Below, in pieces: positions 1-5,935 of a stretch of DNA of 11,693 nt. Location of the stretch: contig CP070719.1 of NCBI GenBank assembly GCA_020350725.1, forward strand, positions 2,616,986 to 2,628,678, given 5' to 3'. The DNA is from a bacterium. Its GTDB lineage: Bacteria > BMS3Abin14. The translations under genes were made by a program, and so were the position numbers. The notes below the pieces were generated by a model. That model made no database searches. It was not told the origin of the DNA and saw nothing but the letters and a program-made list of their open reading frames with translations. How positions within the stretch are numbered: position 1 is the stretch's first letter; the number at the start of each line of letters is the position of its first letter.

Positions 1-200
1 GGGCGAAGGGGCGAAAAGCGTACACGGAGACGCGGGAAGTAACAAAGTCATCGCGAGCTGTCCATGAGCGAAGCGATCTCGGGAAAGGCATTTACCACAG
101 AGGGCCACAGAGCGGTCCCTTTCAGACCGCATCACAGAGGGCCACAGAGATGTTTTCAGTTTTGGATTTTGGATTTGGGACTTTGGATTTGCAATCTAAT
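1..200. repeat. Direct repeat copy A (~200 bp, reaches window edge)
   Basis: This block is repeated at 1129-1328 at a constant offset of 1128 bases, with only two differences that I can find (positions 28 and 135). It is composite. GGGCGA words (1-16) are followed by an imperfect hairpin word around 47-84, in which ATCGC at 50-54 pairs with GCGAT at 73-77. Next come two CACAGAGGGCCACAGAG words (about 96-113 and 132-149) separated by a small hairpin (GCGGTC at 112-117 with GACCGC at 125-130). The start of a 7-base-period array follows from 153. Similarity ends at position 200, inside the heptad array. The left end may extend beyond the window. I see no gene in it. Confidence 0.95.
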
Positions 201-302
201 TACGAATCACAAATCACTGATTCACCAACTGAGAACTGTGAACGGTGAACGGTGAACCGGAAACCGTGAACCGGGAACTGGGAACGGTGAACTGGAAACC
301 CG
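153..302. repeat. Heptad array (TTTTGGA to GAATCAC to GAACCGG words)
   Basis: From 153 the sequence divides almost perfectly into 7-base words. TTTTCAG, TTTTGGA twice, TTTGGGA, CTTTGGA and TTTGCAA come first. After a short irregular stretch, GAATCAC (204-210) and AAATCAC follow. Then from 226 come CAACTGA, GAACTGT, GAACGGT twice, GAACCGG, AAACCGT, GAACCGG, GAACTGG, GAACGGT, GAACTGG and AAACCCG (to 302). The words drift in sequence while the 7-base phase is kept, apart from an occasional 8- or 9-base unit. A 7-base period is not a codon period, so the overlapping short reading frames here are not credible genes. Confidence 0.9.
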
Positions 303-329
303 ATTTTGAAGGGATATAGTACCGAGGGA

Positions 330-495
330 GGCCTGCCGGCCCCTGGGCCGACAGGCCGCTGTCCCGCGGGAGATTCCGGCTGCATTCCGCGAGGTAGAGA
401 CCGGACCTCACGAGCAGACTTTCTCCCTCAGCGCATTCCCCAATGCTCGCCAGACAGTTCCCCCGGACGGGGTTCCCCTCCTTTCAGGGGCCACC
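330..495. other. Cluster of GC-rich hairpins, function unknown
   Basis: This non-coding stretch between the first heptad array and the 60-residue gene contains consecutive stem-loops. GGCCTG (330-335) pairs with CAGGCC (352-357), and inside that CGGCC pairs with GGCCG, giving about 11 pairs. GAGGT and ACCTC lie near 389-408. GCATT and AATGC flank a CCCC loop near 431-445. CCCCG/CGGGG is followed by CCCCT/AGGGG near 462-495. Such density suggests a structured transcript or a terminator region downstream of the minus-strand gene at 567-749. No U-run follows any stem. I looked for RNase P, tmRNA and cobalamin-riboswitch signatures and saw none. Confidence 0.35.
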
Positions 496-566
496 CACAA
501 AACTCAAAAGGTTATATGATGATCCACCGTTCCGCCGGCCACTCTGTCCCGGACCCCGGAAACGGA

Positions 567-749
567 TCACCCCTGTCCATTCCGCTCCGTCGAGGGCAGC
601 TTCGATTTGGGACCGCAGAGGATCTCCAGCAGCTCCTCCGCGCTGCGGAAGGATTCACGTCTTTCCGTCTCCACAAACTCCACGATCCCGGTGACGTTCC
701 CGGGATCGTTCTCTTCGCGCCGGTAGATGCGGATGATGTAGTTGTCCAA
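567..749 (-). CDS. Small conserved-looking hypothetical protein (60 aa)
   Basis: I do not recognise a named family, but the protein looks real. It begins MDNYIIRIYRRE, has an alternating hydrophobic/charged beta-rich first half (IIRIYRR, GIVEFVE), then an amphipathic helix (SAEELLEILCG) and a short charged tail. The composition is that of a folded soluble alpha/beta mini-protein, unlike the overlapping frames. No signal peptide or membrane segment is visible. The start is TTG at 749, chosen because it begins the compact fold and has GAGGG five bases upstream; the frame opens only eight codons earlier, after a TGA. It stands alone, flanked by repeats on both sides, inside the segment bracketed by the two 200-bp direct repeats. 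Its function is unknown. A non-ATG start and short length keep confidence moderate. Confidence 0.6.
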   Translation of the reverse strand: MDNYIIRIYRREENDPGNVTGIVEFVETERRESFRSAEELLEILCGPKSKLPSTERNGQG

Positions 750-860
750 TAAGCCCTCGCAAGCAGGGGGTCACGGCAATAGCTGAGACCGTGTCCGCTG
801 TTTTAAGCGCATTTTTGCACAGAAAAACTTACAGATTGGTTACAGGTGGGGAAAATCGGA
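750..860. other. Short intergenic spacer, nothing decisive
   Basis: Upstream of the 60-residue gene I find a weak CACGG/CCGTG inverted repeat (about 773-795). There is also an AT-richer stretch (around 800-850) that could hold its minus-strand promoter. No pair of -35 and -10 boxes stands out. Confidence 0.3.
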
Positions 861-1034
861 GATTGGAGCATTAGAGAATTAGAGCATTGGAGATTAGAGC
901 ATTAGACCATTAGAGCATTGGAGCATTAGAAATTAGACCATTGGAGATTGGAGCATTAGAGCATTAGAGCATTGGAGCATTAGAAATTAGACCATTGGAG
1001 ATTGGAGCATTAGAGATGAGGCATTGGAGCATGG
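861..1034. repeat. CATTRGAG short tandem array
   Basis: About 22 consecutive units of 7 or 8 bases, of the forms GGAGATT, RGAGCATT, AGACCATT and AGAAATT, run without interruption. Unit order is irregular except for one exact higher-order duplication (see 909-1016). The same word family occurs in reverse orientation at 8504-8539, so it is dispersed and not a single-locus microsatellite. No coding potential. Confidence 0.92.
909..1016. repeat. Two tandem 54-bp units inside the CATTRGAG array
   Basis: Positions 909-962 and 963-1016 agree at 53 of 54 bases, differing only at the last one. Each contains seven shorter words in the same order. The near identity shows a recent tandem duplication within an otherwise degenerate array. 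Confidence 0.92.
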
Positions 1035-1079
1035 GAGATCAGGGGAACGGGGTGGTTGAACTGCAGACGGGGGGGGAAA

Positions 1080-1145
1080 TGAGTCCAGAGTCCAGGGACC
1101 AGCGTCCAGAGAGGGCGATGGGGCGAGTGGGCGAAGGGGCGAAAA
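1080..1145. repeat. GAGTCCA and GGGCGA word runs
   Basis: GAGTCCA occurs twice in a row at about 1081-1094, followed by degenerate copies (GGACCAG, GTCCAGAG). From about 1114 a run of GGGCGA words spaced 7-8 bases apart leads into the second 200-bp repeat copy. It is another short-word family with a period near 7. Confidence 0.75.
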
Positions 1146-1328
1146 GCGTACACGGCGACGCGGGAAGTAACAAAGTCATCGCGAGCTGTCCATGAGCGAA
1201 GCGATCTCGGGAAAGGCATTTACCACAGAGGGCCACAGAGCGGTCCCTTTCAGACCGCATCAAAGAGGGCCACAGAGATGTTTTCAGTTTTGGATTTTGG
1301 ATTTGGGACTTTGGATTTGCAATCTAAT
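1129..1328. repeat. Direct repeat copy B (~200 bp)
   Basis: The second copy of the block at 1-200, 198/200 identical by direct comparison, with the same order of submodules: GGGCGA words, ATCGC/GCGAT hairpin, paired CACAGAGGGCCACAGAG words with a GCGGTC/GACCGC hairpin between them, then TTTTGGA heptads. The copies bracket a segment (201-1128) that holds the hairpin cluster, the 60-residue gene and the CATTRGAG array. Confidence 0.95.
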
Positions 1329-1394
1329 CACTAATCACGAATCACAGTTTACGGCTGTTTCCCAACCGTGAACCGTGAACGGTGAACTGTGAGC
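1281..1394. repeat. Heptad array next to the BTAD gene 3' end
   Basis: The same succession as at 153-302 but shorter. TTTTGGA-type words are followed by TAATCAC, GAATCAC, a disrupted middle, then GAACCGT, GAACGGT and GAACTGT, ending a few bases before the stop codon of the regulator gene at 1400. An 8-base inverted repeat, TCACAGTT (1342-1349) with AACTGTGA (1385-1392), encloses a nested ACGG/CCGT pair. This could act as a transcript end for the gene, although no U-run follows. Confidence 0.85.
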
Positions 1395-1399
1395 TTCTC

Positions 1400-4300
1400 C
1401 TACCCCCCCTCCCTGATCTCGTCGCAGAGCCTCCTGGTCTCCGGTGAGATGTCCATTTCCAACGATCTGGACAGGGCGTTCATGCACCGATGGCAGACCG
1501 CCACCGCCTCCGCCTGCCGGCCCATCCGCTGGTAGCAGCTCATGAGCCTCCTGTAGACGTCCTCGGCGAGGTCGTCCACCTCCAGGGCTTTCAGGTATAA
1601 ATTCGACGCGCTTTCCCAGTTCTCCATCCTTTCCCAGAATTGGCCCACGCTGATCAGAATGCGAAGGTACCGGCTCCTCAGCCGCTCGCGGGAGGAGGTG
1701 GCCCATGGCTGGTGGACATCGGAGATCAGGAAGGGCCCCTTGTACAGATCCAGACCCAGTTGAAAGATCTCCAGTTGTCCCTCGTCTACCGTGCCTGGCA
1801 CCCGACTCCCGATGAAGGTATCGATCCGGTCCAGCCAGCTTTCCAGGGCCCACCTGTCCACCCAGCAGAGCTCCGGATCCAGGGACAACAGACCTCCTCT
1901 CAACTTAATCACCTCTCGCCTCCCCAGGTGGCTCCTGAGGCGGTGCAGGGTCGTCGTAAAGGCCCTGTGGCCCGCGTCTCCCTCCAGATCGGGCCATAGG
2001 GCGTCTACAACCTGTTCCTCTTTGACCCCTGTACCTCCTAAGGCGATGAGCGCCCTGAGCAATTCCAGTGGTTTATTCTGAACGCCGCCCCCAGATTCCA
2101 ATGGTTCCTCATCCCTTAACACTTCGAACCGACCCAGCGTGTATATTTTGACGGGCCAGGGCCAGGCCTCCAGTTCCACCATGACACCCACGGGGACAAG
2201 GTTATGCCTTCTTATGAGATCTCTGACATAGTTGGTTTCGATACCCGCCCCGAGGGCCCTGCCGCAGAGACGGGACATGACCGACGGCTGGAAAAGATGC
2301 CAATAGAAAAATCCCTCCCTGCGGCCAGTGGCCAGAGCCTCTGCCAAATGGTCATCGCCGCCCTTATCGTCCCCCCGCTTAAAGGCAATACGTGCCCTGA
2401 GGAGAAGACATAAAAAGGTGACAAGGTGATTTCCCAGTTCCTCTCCCAGTGCGGAGGTCTGATCAAGGTATTCCTCTGCCCTGTCCACCCTGTCCATCTC
2501 GAAGTTGATCAGGGCCAACAAGAAAATGTTCTGAGCATGGGTGTCCCCAAATCCCGCCAAACTTTCGGACAGATTCCGACAGACCTCTGCAAAATGAAGC
2601 GCCAGATCAAGGTCTCCCGTGCCGACCAGATACCATGCGTGACGAAAGTAGTAGAAGTTGCTGCCAAATGGAGAGAGTCCCTCCAATTGTTCCCCCATAT
2701 TGACAAGCACTTCCCATGCACGGACCCAATCCCCCTCGGCCAACGCATAGTTCAATCTCTGCCCGTAGAGCAGGTGATCCCAACCCTGGACACCCCATTT
2801 ACCGGCCGCTTCCAGCCCCTCATCGACCTCCCGCAGGCAGTTGGCACGGTCCCATTTGAAACAGTAATCAATGGCACTGAGTGCTTTGATCATTACCAGA
2901 TTGTAGGGACTGCGTTCCGAGGCCTTGGCATGCCTACGAAGTAAATCCACCGTCAGGGAGAAGCCCTTGAGATCCCCCCTGAAACGATGCAGGAGAGATT
3001 TCGTGAACAGGGACCAGACAATCAGGTTGATGGAACCGCTTCTCTGCGAAAGGTCAAAGGCCCTGTCCATCCACGTCCCAAGCTCGGGATCGTTTATCCT
3101 GCAGAAGACCATGGCGGAGAACATGCTGGCGGCGATCCTGGCCTGGGAGAGGTCGTCCTCGGGTTGAGGACAAAGACTCTCCAGTTCCGCGAAGCGGTCG
3201 ATCAGGGCGTCAAGGTGGTCCATATCCACCTGATACAGAACGAACGTCGATACGAGGCCTGACCATGCCGGATAGCATTCCTCGTAATGGCCCGCCTCCC
3301 AGCTGAGATCGAAGGCCCTCTGAAAAGCCCTGCGGCTCGCAGGCCGGTCTATGGGCAGGGCGTTTCGCCCCTGCCAGTAGAGAAGGGATGGTTCACGTTC
3401 CAGAAAATCGGCGGGAAAGGAGTCGAGCCAGAGTTTAAGGGTTAAATATTGACCAGCCTGCAACCAATAGGAGGCCCTTTCTCCCACGATTTCAGCCATG
3501 CTGTTCCAATCCCCGGAGGCCTTCAGGAGGTCAAGACTCTCCTCCTCGAAACCCGAATCCCGCAGAAGGCGGCCGGCCATCGATCGGTATTCCTTCATCT
3601 GCTTTGGAGAGAATGTACCTTGAGCCCGTTGCAACAAGAATTTCCTGAACAGGTTGTGATAGAGAAAAAGAGGCGGATCTTCGCTGTAGCGATCGAGGAA
3701 CAGGTGGTTCTTATGAAGGTACTCCAGGATCCGTCGGGGCCGCCCGATGCCCGTCAGATCCTCGGCCATCCGGGGGTTCATCACTGGCATGAGGGACGTC
3801 TTGAGGAGAAACTCCCTGACCTCAGGTTCCTGCCGATCCAGAATTTGGGAGGAAAAAAAATCAAACAGTTCATTGGTTAAGGGAAAAAGGCTGGCGCCCG
3901 GTGAAATTCTATTCATCTTGATGAATTCGCCCAGGACCAGCAGCCCGGCAATCCACCCGTCGACACTCCTGAAAAGGCCCTGCAAGGATTCCTCCGGCAA
4001 ATCCTGCAATCCTATCATCTCGATAAATCGGCTGAATTCATCACGGTCCAGTTTGAGATCCGTCCACTCCAGCCTGTCCATGCGTCGGTACACCTGCAGC
4101 TGAGCAAAGGCGGGCGAGGGAGCCTTGCGACTTATCAAAATGATATTTTGACCCGGCCGCAACATCGAACTTGCATCCAGGATCACTCCGTCCAGAAGAG
4201 ACTGATCGCCGACATCCTGGATGCTGTCGATCACGATGAGGGTCTCCTGACTCACCTGGCTGAATAGTGTGTCAAAGAAGCTGCACGAGAACCCTGAGAT

Positions 4301-4621
4301 ACTGATGGTGTGCTGCGGATTGAGTCCGGGCAGCGTCGCCCGGCTCCGTTCAGCCCCTGGCTCACCGGCCAGGGCAAACATGTGGAAGAAACTGGCGATA
4401 TCCGAATCACTTGGGTCGACCCGGTACCAGAGAGAGGTCAGACGGCGGTCATCTATGTAACTGTTCACCAGGGTCGACTTACCCGACCCGGCAGGGCCCG
4501 ACAGCCAGATGACGGGCTTTTCTCTGGCCCTGTCGAGACGCTGGAACAGTCTCTCCCGCGGGAGGATCTCAGTAAGGGCCGGCCGGGAGATCTTGGTTTG
4601 GATCCCTGGCTTCTTGTCCAC
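1400..4621 (-). CDS. STAND ATPase / BTAD-domain transcriptional regulator (1073 aa)
   Basis: A large signalling regulator in the style of MalT/AfsR. The N-terminus carries a P-loop (GPAGSGKST, residues 42-50) and a Walker B-like strand (LIVIDSIQD, 128-136). Next come the rest of an NB-ARC-like ATPase and a long helical region (about 340-820) that looks like TPR-type superhelical repeats for sensing or protein contacts. The C-terminus has an OmpR/SARP-type winged helix (about 823-920, with LGRFEV and a KPLELLRALI helix), then a BTAD helical domain (about 920-1065) typical of SARP regulators. It lacks the C-terminal LuxR HTH of classical LAL proteins. The protein is cytoplasmic and probably activates transcription after ligand- and ATP-driven oligomerisation; the ligand and targets cannot be read from the sequence. 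The start is GTG at 4621, with AGGA about 10 bases upstream. The gene stands alone, with its own promoter candidate and no co-directional partner within 590 bases upstream. Confidence 0.9.
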   Translation of the reverse strand: MDKKPGIQTKISRPALTEILPRERLFQRLDRAREKPVIWLSGPAGSGKSTLVNSYIDDRRLTSLWYRVDPSDSDIASFFHMFALAGEPGAERSRATLPGLNPQHTISISGFSCSFFDTLFSQVSQETLIVIDSIQDVGDQSLLDGVILDASSMLRPGQNIILISRKAPSPAFAQLQVYRRMDRLEWTDLKLDRDEFSRFIEMIGLQDLPEESLQGLFRSVDGWIAGLLVLGEFIKMNRISPGASLFPLTNELFDFFSSQILDRQEPEVREFLLKTSLMPVMNPRMAEDLTGIGRPRRILEYLHKNHLFLDRYSEDPPLFLYHNLFRKFLLQRAQGTFSPKQMKEYRSMAGRLLRDSGFEEESLDLLKASGDWNSMAEIVGERASYWLQAGQYLTLKLWLDSFPADFLEREPSLLYWQGRNALPIDRPASRRAFQRAFDLSWEAGHYEECYPAWSGLVSTFVLYQVDMDHLDALIDRFAELESLCPQPEDDLSQARIAASMFSAMVFCRINDPELGTWMDRAFDLSQRSGSINLIVWSLFTKSLLHRFRGDLKGFSLTVDLLRRHAKASERSPYNLVMIKALSAIDYCFKWDRANCLREVDEGLEAAGKWGVQGWDHLLYGQRLNYALAEGDWVRAWEVLVNMGEQLEGLSPFGSNFYYFRHAWYLVGTGDLDLALHFAEVCRNLSESLAGFGDTHAQNIFLLALINFEMDRVDRAEEYLDQTSALGEELGNHLVTFLCLLLRARIAFKRGDDKGGDDHLAEALATGRREGFFYWHLFQPSVMSRLCGRALGAGIETNYVRDLIRRHNLVPVGVMVELEAWPWPVKIYTLGRFEVLRDEEPLESGGGVQNKPLELLRALIALGGTGVKEEQVVDALWPDLEGDAGHRAFTTTLHRLRSHLGRREVIKLRGGLLSLDPELCWVDRWALESWLDRIDTFIGSRVPGTVDEGQLEIFQLGLDLYKGPFLISDVHQPWATSSRERLRSRYLRILISVGQFWERMENWESASNLYLKALEVDDLAEDVYRRLMSCYQRMGRQAEAVAVCHRCMNALSRSLEMDISPETRRLCDEIREGG

Positions 4622-4748
4622 GGCCCGGTGTTCCTTTTGGATCGATGGCGGACAGGGGCGGCAGGAGCGGGGGAACGGAAGTGCGGTGTGACTCTGGGAA
4701 GATCGGATTTTGACGGAGCAGGAGCGCCATAGATTTCCTTCAGCCCCC

Positions 4749-4780
4749 CTGTATTTACTTAAAGAAGATACAGCTTTTTT
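4749..4780 (+). terminator. Possible plus-strand terminator
   Basis: CTGTAT (4749-4754) pairs with ATACAG (4768-4773), followed on the plus strand by C and six T residues (4775-4780). No plus-strand gene ends here, so it may be fortuitous or may stop antisense transcription toward the regulator gene. It overlaps the -10 box of the minus-strand promoter candidate. Confidence 0.3.
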
Positions 4781-4793
4781 AACCGAAGTTCAA
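4765..4793 (-). promoter_or_regulatory. Candidate sigma-70 promoter of the BTAD regulator
   Basis: On the minus strand TTGAAC (4793-4788) is followed, after exactly 17 bases, by TATCTT (4770-4765). Each box matches consensus at four of six positions. A start near 4757 would leave a leader of about 135 bases before the GTG at 4621. Confidence 0.45.
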
Positions 4794-4821
4794 TTTTTAT
4801 CCTCAATAATGGGAGGTGCTC

Positions 4822-4902
4822 ATGATGCAGGCAAGACCCATGTCCTTTGCCCACCTTCTTTGGATGCTCCGGTCCCTGCGACCTTTGCTGAAGCCCGCCT
4901 GA
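4822..4902 (+). CDS. Possible micro-ORF (26 aa), very uncertain
   Basis: An ATG with a good ribosome-binding site (GGGAGG five bases upstream) opens a 26-codon frame. It encodes a short basic hydrophobic peptide (starts MMQARPM, contains LLWMLRSLRPLLKPA). No promoter is convincing and no family is recognised. Small amphipathic basic peptides of this kind occur by chance, so I list it only because of the ribosome-binding site. Confidence 0.18.
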   Translation: MMQARPMSFAHLLWMLRSLRPLLKPA

Positions 4903-4930
4903 TTCTCTTTCCCGCAGTAAAAATGTCCCT

Positions 4931-4958
4931 GGAAAGAAAGGGCTCCCTTGGGAGCCCT
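4931..4958 (-). terminator. Intrinsic terminator (minus strand)
   Basis: The perfect stem GGGCTCCC/GGGAGCCC (4957-4950 and 4947-4940 on the minus strand, extended by one A-T pair) is followed by TTTCTTT. It ends the structured RNA candidate or the small membrane-protein transcript. Its 5' arm overlaps the outermost pairs of the rod-like structure, so the two folds compete. Confidence 0.55.
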
Positions 4959-5145
4959 CAAGATGTCTGGTCGGGATCCACCGCCGTCGGCTCGGCATAT
5001 CCGTGCCCCACCTCCGCAGCCTTCCGTTAGAGACCCACTAAGGAGGACATCGAGGGGTACCGCGTCGATCACCCTCTCCTGAGCGCAATAGACGCCGGCT
5101 AACGTCGATGGGATTCCTTCCCCGCCGACATTTCGATTCCCTCCC
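4950..5145 (-). ncRNA. Candidate ~196-nt rod-like structured RNA (6S-like)
   Basis: Read on the minus strand, the two ends of this non-coding stretch pair extensively. GGGAG (5145-5141) pairs with CTCCC (4954-4950) and TCGA (5136-5133) with TTGA (4961-4958). ATGTC (5131-5127) pairs with GACAT (4967-4963), GG (5126-5125) with CC (4970-4969), and GGG (5123-5121) with CCC (4975-4973). After an internal bubble (5120-5100 against 4979-4976), GCCGGCGTC (5099-5091) pairs with GACGGCGGT (4988-4980) at eight of nine positions. A closing stem, asymmetric bubble, upper stem and ~190-200 nt length recall 6S RNA, but I cannot confirm the family and no sigma-70 promoter is clear. It could instead be the structured 3' end of the 71-residue gene's transcript. 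Confidence 0.33.
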
Positions 5146-5213
5146 CCGGTATGGCCCAGAACCCTGACACCCCGATGGTCCCGCAGGCCGGAGGATCTGC
5201 CCCGGCCGCCTTT

Positions 5214-5429
5214 CTAAACGATCCTCGCCCAGGCGGCGGGCCGATATAAAACCAGCGTTTTATGCCTGACCAGCTTGCCCTCGGTCAGGCGGATCGTGTG
5301 ACGTCCGGCAGCAAACGGTTTCGTGATATCCCTGGCGGTCAACACGTAGACCATCTGCAGGCCAAGGACGGTGATGAAACCGACACCGAGAATGCCGAGA
5401 AGAATGAGATCGAAAAATCCCAGCTCCAT
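5214..5429 (-). CDS. Small single-pass membrane protein (71 aa)
   Basis: Family not recognised. Residues about 7-30 are a continuous hydrophobic segment (LILLGILGVGFITVLGLQMV lies within it) with acidic residues before it and an arginine just after, predicting an inner-membrane anchor with the C-terminus in the cytoplasm. The remaining 40 residues are basic and beta-prone (RHTIRL, GKLVRHKTLVLYRP). The ATG at 5429 is preceded by a G-rich stretch and not a clear AGGAGG, so initiation looks weak. Codon use and the sharp hydrophobic/basic division favour a real gene over chance. It lies 80 bases downstream of a leader that ends in a terminator-like hairpin and upstream of the rod-like RNA candidate. 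Function unknown. Confidence 0.55.
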   Translation of the reverse strand: MELGFFDLILLGILGVGFITVLGLQMVYVLTARDITKPFAAGRHTIRLTEGKLVRHKTLVLYRPAAWARIV

Positions 5430-5506
5430 GATCGTGCCCCCCCAAAAAAACGTCTTTTGTCCTCGAGCCGGTGCGGTAAGAAGTCCACCGTGCTCTCACT
5501 GTGGCT

Positions 5507-5528
5507 AAAAAGATCTCCCACCGGAGAT
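5507..5528 (-). terminator. Leader terminator / attenuator before the 71-aa gene
   Basis: On the minus strand ATCTCC (5528-5523), loop GGTG, GGAGAT (5518-5513), then C and TTTTT form an intrinsic terminator about 80 bases before the ATG at 5429. The sequence CCGGTG, made of the end of the 5' arm plus loop, can instead pair with CACCGG some 22 bases upstream. That gives two mutually exclusive folds, as in an attenuator or riboswitch. Confidence 0.5.
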
Positions 5529-5779
5529 GTCCTCCGTATCCCGGTGGGGAAAGGAGATTTCCCGATGCCGGTGGCGGCCGGGAATGTCATCGGCAGGCCG
5601 AGGTCACGGATGGTACACCTTATCATCCTGCCGGGGGGGTGGGCATCGATTGACCACGAGGGATTTACCACATAAGGAAAGCCGCTCTTCTCCACTACTT
5701 CGGAGGAGTGCGGCTGAATGCCCCCTCTGTACAACTGGATCCCAAGAGATCCACCCCCAAATGAATATACAGTAAATTA
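5529..5779 (-). promoter_or_regulatory. Structured 5' leader of unknown class
   Basis: Between a good promoter and the terminator at 5507-5528 lie several minus-strand stem-loops. TGGATC/GATCCA is at 5736-5753. A 14-position stem with one mismatch and one G-U pair is at 5680-5715 (AGCCGC... with ...GCGGCT). GGGAAA/TTTCCC is near 5551-5570. I found no signature of cobalamin, TPP, FMN, glycine, SAM or fluoride riboswitches. It may be a cis-regulatory leader or an independent small RNA of about 265 nt. No credible reading frame occupies it. Confidence 0.4.
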
Positions 5780-5808
5780 AGTAAAACTCCCCGACCCCGT
5801 GATGTCAA
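5780..5808 (-). promoter_or_regulatory. Sigma-70-type promoter for the structured leader
   Basis: A perfect TTGACA (5808-5803 on the minus strand) is followed, after 17 bases, by TTTACT (5785-5780; four of six to TATAAT). It lies just downstream of the degP terminator, so it would start an independent transcript running into the leader and the 71-residue gene. Confidence 0.5.
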
Positions 5809-5826
5809 GTCAAATATCGAGAGAGG

Positions 5827-5851
5827 AAAAAAAAGGCCCCCGAAGGGGCCT
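5827..5851 (-). terminator. Strong intrinsic terminator of the htpX-degP transcript
   Basis: AGGCCCC, a TTCG loop and GGGGCCT are followed by a run of T residues (A at 5827-5834 on the plus strand). The C-UUCG-G tetraloop and uninterrupted U-run make it a textbook Rho-independent terminator about 85 bases after the degP stop codon. Confidence 0.9.
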
Positions 5852-5875
5852 GGAAAGACAGATAGTTAAGGTCGA

Positions 5876-5931
5876 AAGGTGAAAACCGGGGTCAAGTAGC
5901 CTTGAGACACGATCCTTTCCCCTTTCACCTT
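5876..5931 (-). repeat. Nested inverted repeats in the degP 3' UTR
   Basis: AAGGTGAAA (5876-5884) and TTTCACCTT (5923-5931) are perfect 9-base inverted repeats just after the degP stop. They enclose a TCAAG/CTTGA hairpin (5892-5905). Together with the terminator this gives a structured 3' end that could protect the mRNA. Confidence 0.6.
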
Positions 5932-5935
5932 CCCG

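Noticed and set aside
64-255. Short open frames within the repeat blocks (63 to 66 codons).
   Set aside because: They are built from intergenic repeat words with 7- to 9-base periods and have no ribosome-binding sites.
858-1040. CRISPR array.
   Set aside because: Units are 7-8 bases without unique spacers, and no cas genes are nearby.
4950-5145. FMN riboswitch, suggested by AGCCGAC near the 3' side.
   Set aside because: The other conserved FMN-aptamer segments are missing, and no riboflavin gene follows.
5339-5734. A 131-codon minus-strand frame in the leader before the 71-residue gene.
   Set aside because: Ser/Pro/Arg-rich composition, no recognisable fold, no good start, and it covers a terminator hairpin and overlaps the better-supported 71-residue gene.
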